This document shows positions 36,227 through 47,392 of a DNA stretch of 64,000 bases, piece by piece. The notes below the pieces were generated by a model. It saw nothing but the letters and a program-made list of their open reading frames with translations. It was not told the DNA's origin and made no database searches. The number at the start of each line of letters is the position of its first letter. Position 1 is the first letter of the stretch. The position numbers were made by a program, and so were the translations under genes. The DNA is taken from NCBI GenBank assembly GCA_037355855.1, contig CM074766.1:1674001-1738000 (forward strand), in the 5' to 3' direction. This DNA comes from Pseudo-nitzschia pungens (taxonomy: Eukaryota; Bacillariophyta; Bacillariophyceae; Bacillariales; Bacillariaceae).

Positions 36227-36709
36227 CCTCCCAAAAGGAAATGCATTGATGTCTTTCTTTCCTATTATTGCCAGACGAAAACGACGACTTTTAGTTCCTC
36301 GGTTTTGTCTTTCTTGTTACAGTATTTTTTGGATTCGGTATGTACCGGTACGAGTAAATCTTATCGACGCAACCAAAGATTGCTGCTCCTCGATCGACGA
36401 TTCATTCATTCGGCGACCCTCTCAGTCGATTGCAAAAAAAGCGCGACAATGACGGCGCGCCAATTTTGAAATTGAAACAATGTACGACGTAACCTTACGA
36501 AGTAAGACTTACTCGTACTTCGTACTTTTTTTTCTGATTCACAAGATCTTACTCGTACATACTACTAGTAGCGTTTTCTACTGTTGGTTTCTTAGCGCAA
36601 ATAAATGAAAAGTACGAAGTGGAAGTAACCTTAATGCTGTACTACTACTAACGAAGAGTAAGTTACCGGTAAAGCACTTGAGCAAACTACTAACTTGCCG
36701 GTTGGAATA
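36227..36709. other. Spacer before the foldback element
   Basis: AT-rich DNA. From 36480 it carries TACGAAGTA / GTAAGACTTACTCGTAC motifs. No gene seen. Confidence 0.45.
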
Positions 36710-37069
36710 CTACGAGTCCGACAACAATTGAGAATTTTCGAATTCCCCCCGAAATTACCACTAGTGAACCACCAGCGAACCACCAAGCAACCATACCAAT
36801 GACAAAAAATTATTCTGTAGTAAAGAAATTCCTATAACCCTTTATAGTATGGTCTTTTGTTAGTGGAAACCCATTGTTCGAGTGCCTTTCCAATCTCTAC
36901 AAAAAATCACATTTTTGGTGTTCGCATCACAATAACGAGAACACATACCGACGAACACCTTGACCATGGTGGATCCGGCAGATACCAGAACCAAAGCGCG
37001 TAGCAAACTGCAACTTAGCAGGGAGTTAGGGCAACAGCGAGCGATGCTAACAGCGAGTGGTTTCAACGC

Positions 37070-37262
37070 GTCGATATAATACAGGGGGGGGGACAGCAAG
37101 CAGCAACCAACGCGTCGATAATACACCAGGGGGACAGCAAGTAGGAACGCGTCGATAATACAGGGGGGACAGCAAGCAGCAACGCGTCGATAGTATACCG
37201 ACACGACAGCAAGCAGCAACGCGTCGATAGTATACCAGTACAGGGGAGCAGCAAGCAGCGAA
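37070..37262 (-). repeat. Tandem array, left arm of foldback element
   Basis: Five to six degenerate copies of a ~30-35-bp unit containing ACAGCAAGCAGCAACGCGTC and GATAATACAGGGGG. It is the inverted counterpart of the array at 38262-38690. Confidence 0.85.
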
Positions 37263-37561
37263 TAACAGGGGACGAGCGCCACCATGGTCGATTTCGATTC
37301 CCACCATTGTCAATTGTCGCGTCTCCACCAGTTGATTGTCGCGTCTCCAGCGTGCGTGTCCAGTGTCCCTACCACCATTGTCGATTGTTGCGTCTCTAGT
37401 ACCATTGTCGATTGTCAATTGTTGATTTTGGTTGTATTTCTTAGTGGTAGTTTAGTGGATTTGCTTTTGCAAGTTGCAAAAATAGAAATAATGAACTAGT
37501 GTTTGCCCCAGTTTGTTTGAAATAGGTTTTCGATTGTACCAAACATAAGTCTTAGTGGGAA

Positions 37562-37660
37562 TGAGGTCGGCGGACGCGTCTAAGTATAGGATAACTCCTG
37601 GGATTGAGGTCTACCGACGCGTCCATGTATAGGAGAACTGCTGGGACTGAGAGGTGTTGG
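37562..37660 (+). repeat. 53-bp direct repeat in the element centre
   Basis: Two copies starting at 37562 and 37615, each reading TGAGGTC...GACGCGTC...GTATAGGA.AACT.CTGGGA. Confidence 0.8.
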
Positions 37661-38261
37661 ACCTCTCTTTAGCTATTGTAGATCTACAAGTCTGGATTTC
37701 GAACATTGGGTACATGCAAGTCCGGAATGCAAACACGAGTGGATCAATCGATCATTTTGCTGCTAGATGGCCTATGTTCGATATCCACCAATGGAGATGA
37801 ATATAATCGAATCCCACAAGTGTTCGATACTTAGATGTGGGAGTGACATGGGAGTGATCAACTGCCAGCAGCGCTATTAGTATACAATCGAAAACCTATC
37901 TGAAATAAACTGGAGCAACTCTAATTCATTATTTCTATTTTTGCAACTCTGCAAAAGCAAATCTAAACAACCACTAAGAAATACAACCAAAATCGACAAT
38001 CGACCATGGTGGAGACGCGACAATCGACTACAGCGCTCAGCGCTCTACCACTCAGGGGATTACAACCCCGGGACAGGTACCATCCTCACTGTATCCGCAG
38101 CTCACTGTATCCGCAGTGAGCAAACGTCCCGTCGAATGGACCGATTGCTCCTGCAGCTCTGTAGCACGCCAACTCTGAAGTGCCACTGCAGCTACACCGC
38201 TCCCCATTGTAGGTTGCATTACAAAAACAATGCGTCGTACCTAGCAAAACCCATGTACGTT

Positions 38262-38690
38262 ATTCGCTGCTGTTTGCTGCTTGCTGCCCCCCCAGTGTAT
38301 TATCGACGCGTTGTTGCTGCTTGCTGCTTGCTGTCCCCCCTGTATTATCAACGCATTGCTGCTTGCTGTGTATCAACGCTTTGCTGCTTGCTGTCGCCCC
38401 TGTATTATCAACGCATTGCTGCTTGCTGTCCCCCCTGTATTATCAACGCGTTGCTGCTGTTTGCTGTTTGCTGTCCCCCCTGTATTATCGACGTGTTGCT
38501 GCTGCTTGCTGTCCCCCCTGTATTTTCGACGCGTTCGTTGCTGCTTGCTGTCCCCGCTCTGTATTATCGACGCGTTGCTGCTTGCTGTCCCCCCTGTATT
38601 ATCGATTCGTTGCTGCTTGCTGCTTGCTGTCCCCCCTGTATATCGATGCGTTGCTGCTTGCTGCTCCCCAGTATCTCTCGACGCTGCCAT
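38262..38690 (+). repeat. Tandem array, right arm of foldback element
   Basis: About eleven degenerate copies of a ~35-bp unit (TTGCTGCTTGCTGTCCCCCC followed by TGTATTATCGACGCG). Confidence 0.88.
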
Positions 38691-39217
38691 GCTGGATATC
38701 CCTGAGCTCCTCCTCTTTTAGGATGAGGTTTTCTGCTGCCGCTGTTGCCCTAGTAACTCCCTACTATCTTGAAGTTTTCAACGCCCTTGGCTCTCACCAT
38801 CGTCAAGGTGTTCGGTATGCTTCTCACCTCTGCTCTGCTCTCTCTCGACCAATGATCCAAGATCAACCCCCCATCCAAGACAGTGGCAATAATTGCAAGT
38901 GTGATACCATCTTGCTCTCGATTGCTGTTGTTGTGGATAGAGCCACATTTTGGAAGGCCGATGCCCGTAAAGTAAGTAAGGTTACGTTTGCGAACACCAA
39001 AAATGTGATTTTTAGAAAGAGATTGGAAAGGCGCTCAACGAATGCGTTTCCACTAACAAAATAGCATGATATAAAGGGTTATAGGAATTTTTCTACTACA
39101 GAATAATTTTTATTTTTGGTATGTGTTCCTACCCGGTTGCTTGGTGGTTCACTAGTGGTTCACTGGTGGTAATTTCGGCGGGAATTCGAAAATTCTCAAT
39201 TGTTGTCGGACTCGTAG

Positions 39218-40628
39218 CAGTACGGTATGTTTGGATGGAGTAACCTCACCGGATAGTACGAAGCATGGTAATTGTGTTTTGTGACGCAAGGTTTACCCGT
39301 CAAAAACTATTGAAGCAACTTTTTGTGATAGACTGTTCGATTAGTACTATTGGGCCAAATACCTCCCCCATGCAACAGAAACCTCTTCACAGTTAAAACT
39401 TGTTTGGAAAGAGTATAAACGCACTGTTTACAACAACCACTGTCGCAATCGGTGACTTCTTACATGCATACTTGTACTGCTAGTAGTAGCTTTGGCCATT
39501 AATTTCCAAAAGTTTAGAAATTGGTATATTTCCTACAAACAACTATCAAACACCATTTTTGGCCTCTGTCATCTATTTATGAGCTTAGTAGTACTAAGGG
39601 AAGAAGAAGAAGCAAAGATGTTTAAATGCAAATATAGAACATTTTAGAGTACTACTACTAGAGTGCTGTTACTATTAGTAGTAGCTAGTAAAAGATGACA
39701 TTTTTACTTTTAACAGAGAGGACGTATGTTCAGAGTTATGACCAATGGCGCAAAGGCTGTCGCGGGTATCACGGACTTGTTTTATTATTTCCAAAAACTT
39801 GTTGCTTCATTTTAAAAACTTTTTGACGGGTAAGATTATGCGAAGCCAAGGAATACTTCATTAGCTTTATAATTCAGACACTAGAATGTTCAACGGAGAG
39901 ATTGTGTAAAATCTTACCGATACAAGTAGTAGCACGTGACGGTATGAGTAAGATCGAACGATTAATTTACTTTTGTGTTGTTTACTACGAAGTAGTACGA
40001 AGTAGTACCACTATTTAGGGGCTACAATGCAACGAAGAAATTTAATCGAAGGATAAGTATTCAATCAAAGCCCATAAATGAGTCATATGCTTAGTATTAG
40101 AGTAATTAAAGCAGGTGAATATTCAACTGAAAAGCTATTCCTAATTTCAAAAAAATGATATCACGGTATTCTGATGTGAAAGCGCAGAGAATGGGATACA
40201 AAGTTCAATTACAGGCACGAGTAAGCCTTACCTCTCCTTCATAGTACCGTTAGGCTTGATTATAATATGCTTCACCCCTGCTTGATACTACGCATTATTT
40301 GTCGGCTTGCTTTCTTAAAAAATAAATGTATCGCAAAATCGAGTTGGGCGAGAGGCAAGTGCCGGCTGTCTCTCTGTGTTGTATAAGTGCAAACTGTACC
40401 TTGCGGTAAGTTACAAAGAAAAACAAAGAAACTTGTTGGTCCTATTACTTATTAGGATTGTTAACGATGGATTGATTGTTGATTGATTCTTTCTCAATCA
40501 ATCTTGGCTCTACGGTATTTTGGGTTCGGTGATTACTTCTTTTCTGTAGTTCGCATACTGTAGCGCAGAGTGGTTTCTACAAAGAAAACAAGCGTTTGGA
40601 TTGTTCCGTTTAATCTATATTTGGAACA
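39218..40628. other. Intergenic, AT-rich
   Basis: 1.4 kb with TAGTAGTA and TACGAAGTAGTA motifs (39640-40010) and no ORF with coding character. Confidence 0.5.
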
Positions 40629-42392
40629 ATGGCATCGACGGCAGCTCCTTCGTTCCCTCCCGCGGCAACACCGGCATCACCAAATGATGATTTCCTCCCA
40701 GAGGTTGCAGTTTCGAAAACTCCCGACGACGATGATTCTTTCGTGCAAGCGTCATCGAGTAGAATGGATTCTCTCATTTCTTCCATGCACACGAGACGAG
40801 CAACGCTCGCGTCATTGCTAGAAGATTGCCCTATATGTTTGGACGGAATGAGAAATGTAGACGTTGTCCACATATTGCAATGCGAACGGCATTGCGGCTT
40901 CAACATGTGTAAAAACTGCATAGATTCTCTGATTACTTCTTCCAAAGATGACTTTCAGATGGCATCGGATGGGAACATGCACGTCAAAATTTATCTTCAT
41001 TGTCCGAACTGTCGATCGGATCTAAGTCACAGTATCCGCCACACTCTGTTGCTGAGAAAGATCGACGAACTCGAACAACTTAATATTCCAGAATCGGAAT
41101 GGACGAGCTCACAAGTTCGCCTGAAGACCGCTATCCACTCGAAGGAAGTGAAGAAAGCCATTAGGCATGCCCGTTTGCTCGAGGCAGAATATTTTGGAAC
41201 TGATATCCACGACCTGTCATTCGATGACGGCGAAAGCGAGACCGACAGTCAAGTCGAACAGTACATAGAGCAATGGGGTGTTGAGGTCGACTTGAACGCA
41301 GGAACCCACGATTCCTTCGTATCGCCAAGGCCACCTGCTGCAGTAATCCGCGAAGAAGCTATTCAAGTAGATCCTACGCTCTTTGCCGGCCTCGATTCAT
41401 TTTTGACCGAAGAGCAACGGAAGGAGGTAACCAGACTCATGACGAGAGGGGAACCAATTCTTCTGGTAGATGCAGCGAATATTTTGTACAGCATGCTTCA
41501 CGAGATTTCAAACCCGGAACCGTCACGAATTACCAAAAATAATTCGAACATTAAATCCGATAGAAGAAAATCCTTGATCCGCAGATCATCTGTCTTTCAG
41601 CTGATTGCCGACGCCGAAATTGCGGAGCGTAAACGAGACGTAGAAGAGCAGAAGGTCACGCAAGCAGTCCAGGTTGTACAGAATTCCCGTTTGCGAGTTG
41701 CTCGTCAGAGACAGATGGAACAGGAACTCCGCATACAGGCAAACTTTCAAAAACGTTTCCCACTTCCTGTTCGCATGCCCAAAGCAGTGAAGTTGGACCT
41801 GTCTCTTCCATTTGATATGGAACTTGTCGACTATACTTGGGATGGTAGGTTTGACGAAGATGTCTGGCATTCTTGCGTCTTTTGTACCTGAAATGTGCCG
41901 AACTAATGTTTTGTTGATCAATATGACACTATTGCAACAGGAACTGTAATGGATGCATACTCCAAGATTTCCATCGGATTTAGCGGTATAGTATCCCAGC
42001 GACGAACAAACAATGTCAACGTCGAAACTATTCTAGGAAGCAAGCGGAGTCTTATGGAATCTGGAGTAGTGGGTTGTGCGCTAGGACTTTGCATGAGCAG
42101 CGACGAAGATTACGGAGGCGCAAACGACATTCACATTGCGCTGCCTGGTCAGGCTCGAGTCGTAATTTCAAACACTGGTCGTATCGGAAAGTTTGGTGCT
42201 GTTCGGGGAGATGTGTTGACACATCTTGACGGTGAATCTGTTGCAGGGAAAAAAGTCACCGAAGTTGTGGATATGATACAGGCGAAGAAAAGTCAAGGAT
42301 CTACGATGCTGACTCTAAATGCCGAGTTTTCCGTTGCAGACGCGCTCAAGCGCCGAGCAGTGGCGATTTCAGAAATTGAAATATCAAATTGA
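40629..42392 (+). CDS. RING-type zinc finger plus PDZ domain protein
   Basis: Two exons, 40629-41844 and 41941-42392, 555 residues. The 96-nt intron (GTAGG...CAACAG) is phase 1 and joins VDYTWDG to TVMDAYSK. Residues ~68-135 form a RING-like finger: CPICLDG, CERHCGFNMCKNCI, then CPNCRSD. The middle is helical and charged (ERKRDVEEQKVTQAVQVVQ, coiled-coil-like). The C-terminal ~100 residues contain a PDZ-like domain (ISNTGRIGKFGAVRGDVLTH, then LDGESVAGKKVTEVVDMIQA). A membrane- or scaffold-bound E3 ubiquitin ligase is inferred; no orthologue can be named. Confidence 0.8.
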
Positions 42393-43360
42393 TCCGTTTT
42401 TATGATGGGAATCAAGGGTTCAGGTATCATTGTGCACAACTGAATAAACACGGTAACCCTCTAGATGATGACGGACGCACAGATTTCAAAGCATCTGTTG
42501 GAGAAAAATTCTAGGTCCTGGGTAGTCGTATGTTCCAAAAGCAGAAGTGAAAACAGTAGAAGTGAAAACAGTATTTGTGATATTCAAATAATAACAAATT
42601 TGTCGTCTCTTACATTAAAAGTGCATGAGGTTCATAATAAGAAATCAGCAGTTCGGTTGCTGACATCAGGACTTCTTGTAGTCGTTCTCTAATCATTAAT
42701 TTGTCATAGAATTGGGATCGACCATCAGATAACAAACAAAGGATTGGTTCTCTCCACAGTATTGTACGGTATTTTGGTCAGCCTTGCAAAGGCTGGCACT
42801 CCGTCATGACCAGGGGTCATGACCCCTGGTCATGACAACAACAATAAGCAGTAGATTTCTCGAGGATACTCTTATTCGAAGTAGGTACAAAGCTTACTTT
42901 TATTACCTATGTGCACAAGGTAAAAGATCAAATTTATGTAAAGCATTTTTTTGACGATGCGCGCGCGGTGAGTTACGTCGAAAAGTAAGGTTAACTTACC
43001 GTCCCTTTACGGGTAACTTACCGTTAATTCGTAGAGTGAAGTAAGGCCTTACTTCTACAAGTAAGTTAACCTTACCGTGCTTCGAAGTGAGGATACTTTT
43101 TGGTGGGAACGATGACCCGACGAGCAATGACCACAACGTTTGAATTTTGAAAACCTAACCCACCTCCACGAAAACTCAAGACCGCAAAAGAAGGAACACC
43201 CGTCACAAGCATCGAAACTGCGCCACCAGCCAACACCCTGATATTGAGCTCTTACAGCAATCTTGGTACCGACAGAACAACAGAAGTGCACGACTACATC
43301 CATTGTGTACATCGCCTGACCACCAAACACTATCCCATCCTTGATATAACAATAGAAAGA
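42393..43360. other. Intergenic with perfect palindrome
   Basis: Carries a direct repeat (agaagtgaaaacagt, 42541-42570), an inverted repeat AGCCTTgcaAAGGCT at 42780-42794, a 34-bp palindrome at 42803-42836, and GTAAGTTAACCTTAC-type motifs near 42990-43080. Confidence 0.5.
42803..42836. repeat. 34-bp perfect palindrome
   Basis: Both strands read GTCATGACCAGGGGTCA then TGACCCCTGGTCATGAC with no mismatch and no spacer. Confidence 0.95.
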
Positions 43361-45097
43361 ATGGCAGCAGAGCAACAAGAACCCAAGACCGTGTCGGCGC
43401 GACCCGGAAAGGCTGGTCGTTGCGATTACGACCAGTGGGACAAGGTCACGCGAACACTCGTCAGTGAAACAGAGCAAGAGGAGGAACAAGAAATCGAGGA
43501 AAACAAAAAGGCTCTGGGACTCGACGGGAAATATGCCCATTCACAGGCCGATGCGGACGAACGGAAAAAAGCCAAGGATGTCTTGAAGGCCAAAAAAGTT
43601 TTGGACCGGTACCAAAAGCGAGAATCCGCCGTTCGTGCCGAGTTGAAGGGACTTCTCGGACCACCTCCTTCGAGCGATGCCGGAAAGGAAGAAGAATCCA
43701 AGTCGGTGGATTCCAAGACCGTCCGCGTCACACGCGACATGATAGACGCTGGGAAGCGCGTCGTTGTCATCGCCGACACCTCCGGCGCATCCCAGAGCGA
43801 CACGCTCGTTTTGACGTCGGACCTGAGTTTGCTGGAATCCACGATGAAGGCCAATGCAACCACCGTTCCCAAGAAATATGCCGAGGATGCCGAGAACGAT
43901 GTAGACGAATCCAAAGAAAATGGCGTGCATCGCAAGATCTACGGCCTCATCAAGTGTTTTTTGACGAATGTCCACAATTGTACCGTCCTGATCAAATGCA
44001 AGGTCATTTCGGGAACTCTGGAGATGAACCATTGCTCCAATGTTGTGGTGAAGGTAGAACGGGACGCTACCATCGCTACCATTCAGGCGGACCTCTGCGA
44101 AGATATCTCTATCATTTTCAACGATGCTCCGTCCGGAAAAAACGGAACGACGAATGCCGCCGGCATTCCCGTCGACACGTCGGCAGACTCCAAAAATCGT
44201 ATTTATTGGGGACAAGACAAGGAAGATCGTATTTTTCATGCCGGTGTCAAAAACATGATGGTCCAAATCAACCGCGATGGTTTTGTGGAAACGGAACGAA
44301 TCTGCGATTACATCAAGGATGGCGCCAAGGCCGTGGGAAATGCCACCAAGGAAGAATTTCAGTTCGTGACGAGTTGTATCGATGAGGAACTCGTCACGGA
44401 AGCCGTTCTTCGAGAAGGCTCGACCACGGGACAAAACGCCCGACCCTTGACGAAACGCGAACTGGAGGCGGAGAAGGCAAAACGAGAAAAGGCCGGAAAC
44501 ATGGCTGCCCACATGGCCGAAAACATGATTAAATTCAAGGAAGTGGGCAAAGATGGGGCTAAAAAAGCAAGCAAGACCGAGATGCCAAAGAAAGAAGAAA
44601 CTCCGGTGGTGGAAGATGTGGAAGAAATCTATGCGTCCATGAGCAAGGACGAAATCGACGCTATTGTCAAGGAATGCGAACAAAACAAAGCCCGCGGAAA
44701 CGAAGCATTTGGCACCGGCGAATACGCCCAAGCAGTCCTACTGTACAGCCTGGCGCTGGATAAGGCCGATGAATTACCCGATGACAAAAGCGACAAGACC
44801 AAGAAACAACTTTTTGCTCGGGATGTGACTCTCTCTAATCGTGCCGCATGCTTCCTCAAGCTGGGACAACACGAGAAGGCAGCCGCGGATGCGAAACAAG
44901 CGTATGGCTATAACGACCAAAATGTGAAGGCGTTATTTCGCCACGGTTTAGCCCTACACGCCATGAAACAATACAAAGATGCAATTTCCATCTTGGCGGT
45001 GGCGCACAAGCTCGAACCAAAAAACAAATCCATCAAGGAAGCCCTTCAATTTGCCGAAGTGAGGCTCAATCAAGAAATGCGGAGGCGAATGGAATAG
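43361..45097 (+). CDS. TBCC/CAP-like beta-helix plus C-terminal TPR protein
   Basis: 578 residues from ATG 43361 (MAAEQQEPKTVSARPGKAGR); the longer frame starts only with TTG. Residues ~60-110 are highly charged and helical. A beta-helical region at ~195-330 (YGLIKCFLTNVHNCTVLIKC, GTLEMNHCSNVVVKVE, ATIATIQADLCEDISIIF) resembles the C-CAP/tubulin cofactor C (CARP) fold. Residues ~435-560 contain three TPRs (KARGNEAFGTGEYAQAVLLY, LSNRAACFLKLGQHEKAAAD, ALFRHGLALHAMKQYKDAIS), as in chaperone adaptors. A co-chaperone or cytoskeleton-assembly role is inferred. Single exon, no frame problems. Confidence 0.8.
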   Translation: MAAEQQEPKTVSARPGKAGRCDYDQWDKVTRTLVSETEQEEEQEIEENKKALGLDGKYAHSQADADERKKAKDVLKAKKVLDRYQKRESAVRAELKGLLGPPPSSDAGKEEESKSVDSKTVRVTRDMIDAGKRVVVIADTSGASQSDTLVLTSDLSLLESTMKANATTVPKKYAEDAENDVDESKENGVHRKIYGLIKCFLTNVHNCTVLIKCKVISGTLEMNHCSNVVVKVERDATIATIQADLCEDISIIFNDAPSGKNGTTNAAGIPVDTSADSKNRIYWGQDKEDRIFHAGVKNMMVQINRDGFVETERICDYIKDGAKAVGNATKEEFQFVTSCIDEELVTEAVLREGSTTGQNARPLTKRELEAEKAKREKAGNMAAHMAENMIKFKEVGKDGAKKASKTEMPKKEETPVVEDVEEIYASMSKDEIDAIVKECEQNKARGNEAFGTGEYAQAVLLYSLALDKADELPDDKSDKTKKQLFARDVTLSNRAACFLKLGQHEKAAADAKQAYGYNDQNVKALFRHGLALHAMKQYKDAISILAVAHKLEPKNKSIKEALQFAEVRLNQEMRRRME

Positions 45098-45983
45098 ACC
45101 TCGACAGATAATCTCAATCAAAACTAGTACGATGCGCAACTTGTAGCCGACTCATCGTCTTCGTCAACATCCTAAACCTATGGGATCGTTTTAAGTTTTA
45201 TGCGTTTCGAAAACCAATCCTCGTCATATTGCATACATGGCTACCGGTATCCACGACCAGTAACAGCGGAAAGGATGGAGCATTTCGTCAGTTGGGTTTT
45301 CCAATTTTTGTTCCGTCCCCGTAACTCAGTGCGTGAGTTCGTACGACAACCCATCAAAAACATACCGATGAATGTATCAGGCCTGATGCCTGATTATATT
45401 CCTACCGGTAAGGTTATTGTCACATGTTGTTATCGATTCTTACAAAAAATTAACTACAATAATACTGGTAGAAAACGCGCCCCCCAGAATCTTCGTAAAT
45501 CCACGATTCCAATCGGTAACGTAACTCACACGGTAAGGTATTTTTTAAAGAAGTTATGAACTTCTTCACACTTTTTTTTTCCTACCGGTACCGGTAAGTT
45601 ATGTCCTTGTTCGTCTGCCCCTCTGAATGAACCACGACTAAAAAAGAACCCTGAAAAGAATAATCGAAAAGGATGCACGCCGTAAGTCTTTTAATAATAC
45701 GGTACAATTTTAATGCGATGGAACGATGTTTTCGACGTTGAGAACTACGGTACGAGTAAAAACCTTACCAGATACCGCTACCGGTACTCAGAACTGACAA
45801 CTTCGAAGTGTTGCTCCATATTTTCTACACGTAGCGTTTCGTTGTCTATTGGGCCGTGGAAAACGCAATAAGTCACTCAGTGTTCGATCCGTGTCCGAAA
45901 CGGAACTTTTTCTTCCATCTACCGGTACCCATTAAAATCTTTTTGAACCCCTTAACATTCGAACGAAAACAACGAATAGCGCA
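45098..45983. other. Intergenic with ACCGGTA motifs
   Basis: Contains many CTACCGGTA / ACCGGTAAG motifs at 45230-45930. No gene recognised. Confidence 0.45.
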
Positions 45984-47392
45984 ATGAATTCTGCCGACAA
46001 GATTTCGAATCGAAACATCGATGTTGAGATTTTCCTGTCAGTTGACGACAAGACCCGTCACTGGGTTTATCTTCGGCACCGCACCGACGAGGAACGTGCA
46101 AAATCTATTCACAAGGATCAGACGAACGGTGGAGCGGTTGGAGTTCAGCAAACGATTCTAGACGGACGTGCAAACCAGGAATCCTTGAAACTAGACGATG
46201 CAAGTTTCGAATTGGTAGACGGCTTTGATTGTTACCGACAAATTTTCGAACAAAGACTTTTACGATATGCAATCAGAGCAAAAGTTCGATGACTATCACA
46301 AGGTAGTAGAAGATTTTGTCAAGACTAAACTGGGATGCGACAAGGTAAAATGTTTCCAAAGCCAAGTGCGAAATGCAGAAAAGGCTTCTTCATCGGGTGT
46401 GGAAGGATATGCCGGTGGAGGTCCCCACACCGATACGAGTCCCGTTTCGGCCGATGAAGCAGCACTACAAAGTGTTGGGAGTTGACGGCGATACCACGAA
46501 TTATCATCGGTACTGTTATTTGAATCTATGGAAGAATATTTCATGATGAACCTATTGAAAATGACCACTTGGCAAGTGATGGATGAGCGTTCAGCGGTGA
46601 AACCAGACGATTATATTCCGAAGGACCTTTTTGGACCAGGATACAACGTGGTGCAATATAGTTTGAATGCCCGCCACGCGCACTTACACAAATGGTATTA
46701 CTTCCCACAAATGACCAATACGGAAGCCATTTTGTTCAAACAAATGGATAGTGATCCAACAAAAACGGGAAGAATCTGTTTCCATATGAGTGTACACGAT
46801 CAATCAGTTGACAAGAACGGGAAAAAAGCAACTCAAGCCCCGTGAGTCGGTGGAAACGCGCATGATGTGTTATTGGAAAAACGACGCTGAAGTCAGTGGT
46901 GGCAAAGCTACCACAGTCAGCACCATGCCAACGACTGCCAATATCAATCAAAATTTAATCAAAAATCCGGAAATCTTTGCTATGGAGTTGGCTGCAGGAA
47001 TGACCGCTACGACTAGCGTGTGGAAGCTTCTTCTTGCTTTGGTTTCAAAAATTCCTCTTGTGTCGTGGTTGCTTTCAATCGAACAACCACCATCTCCTAC
47101 TTCGACATATTCTGGAAATCCCGAAGATTATTTGGCTAGATTCGTCACGACGTTGACATATTATAGCGTATGGCCGGCTGCCGGAAAGGTGTATGTTAAG
47201 AACATGTTTCAGAATGCCAAAGATTACGACACAGGTCTACGAGAAATGACCAAACTTTTAGTTGACGATTCCATGGGGTACAATAAGACAAAAAGTTTCA
47301 CATCGATGGAAAAGAAGGCTATTATTACATGCCTCCTTACCCACGAACCGTATTTGGAACAAGCCAAGCAGCATTTCGGCGAATTGATGTAA
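45984..47392 (+). pseudogene. CmcJ/AsaB-like oxidoreductase gene broken by five +1 frame changes
   Basis: Read across frames this is one protein of about 465 residues. It starts at ATG 45984 (MNSADKISNRNIDVEIFLSV, TRHWVYLRHRTDEERAKSI). It continues FSNKDFYDMQSEQKFDDYHK, GYAGGGPHTDTSPVSADEAA, DTTNYHRYCYLNLWKNIS, DEPIENDHLA, DERSAVKPDDYIPKDLFG, RHAHLHKWYYFPQM, AILFKQMDSDPTKTGRICFH and ESVETRMMCYWKN. These are motifs of the CmcJ/AsaB hydroxylase-desaturase family in diatoms. The frame moves by +1 near 46220-46240, 46466-46485, 46536-46545, 46572-46586 and 46817-46845. The broken frames end in TGA at 46290, 46483, 46544, 46584 and 46843. The last part (to 47392) is intact. A decayed gene, insertion errors in the assembly, or +1 recoding are all possible. 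Confidence 0.7.

Larger units (their letters stand above)
36710..39217. mobile_element. Foldback (long terminal inverted repeat) element, non-autonomous
   Basis: The ends match as inverted repeats: CTACGAGTCCGACAACAATT at 36710 is found reversed at about 39198-39217. Matching continues inward through AACCACCAAGCAACC, CCTATAACCCTTTATA, AATCACATTTTTGGTGTTCG, and ACACCTTGACC...GGTG (right-arm partner at 38796-38825). It goes on through two opposed tandem arrays (37070-37262 and 38262-38690) and the inner arms 37400-37540 / 37870-38010. The centre lies near 37700. The right arm is longer because of extra copies and inserted segments. No ORF resembles a transposase; the Cys-rich ORFs are translations of the array. 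No clear target-site duplication was seen. Confidence 0.75.

Noticed and set aside
35758..36249. 163-residue plus-strand ORF
   Set aside because: Phe/Ser-rich translation typical of an antisense strand of charged coding sequence; the minus strand is more protein-like.
38262..38690. CRISPR array
   Set aside because: The repeats are contiguous, degenerate, without unique spacers, in a nuclear eukaryotic context.
37941..39064. Cys-rich ORFs in the foldback element
   Set aside because: They are translations of the 35-bp satellite in two frames, with no transposase motif.
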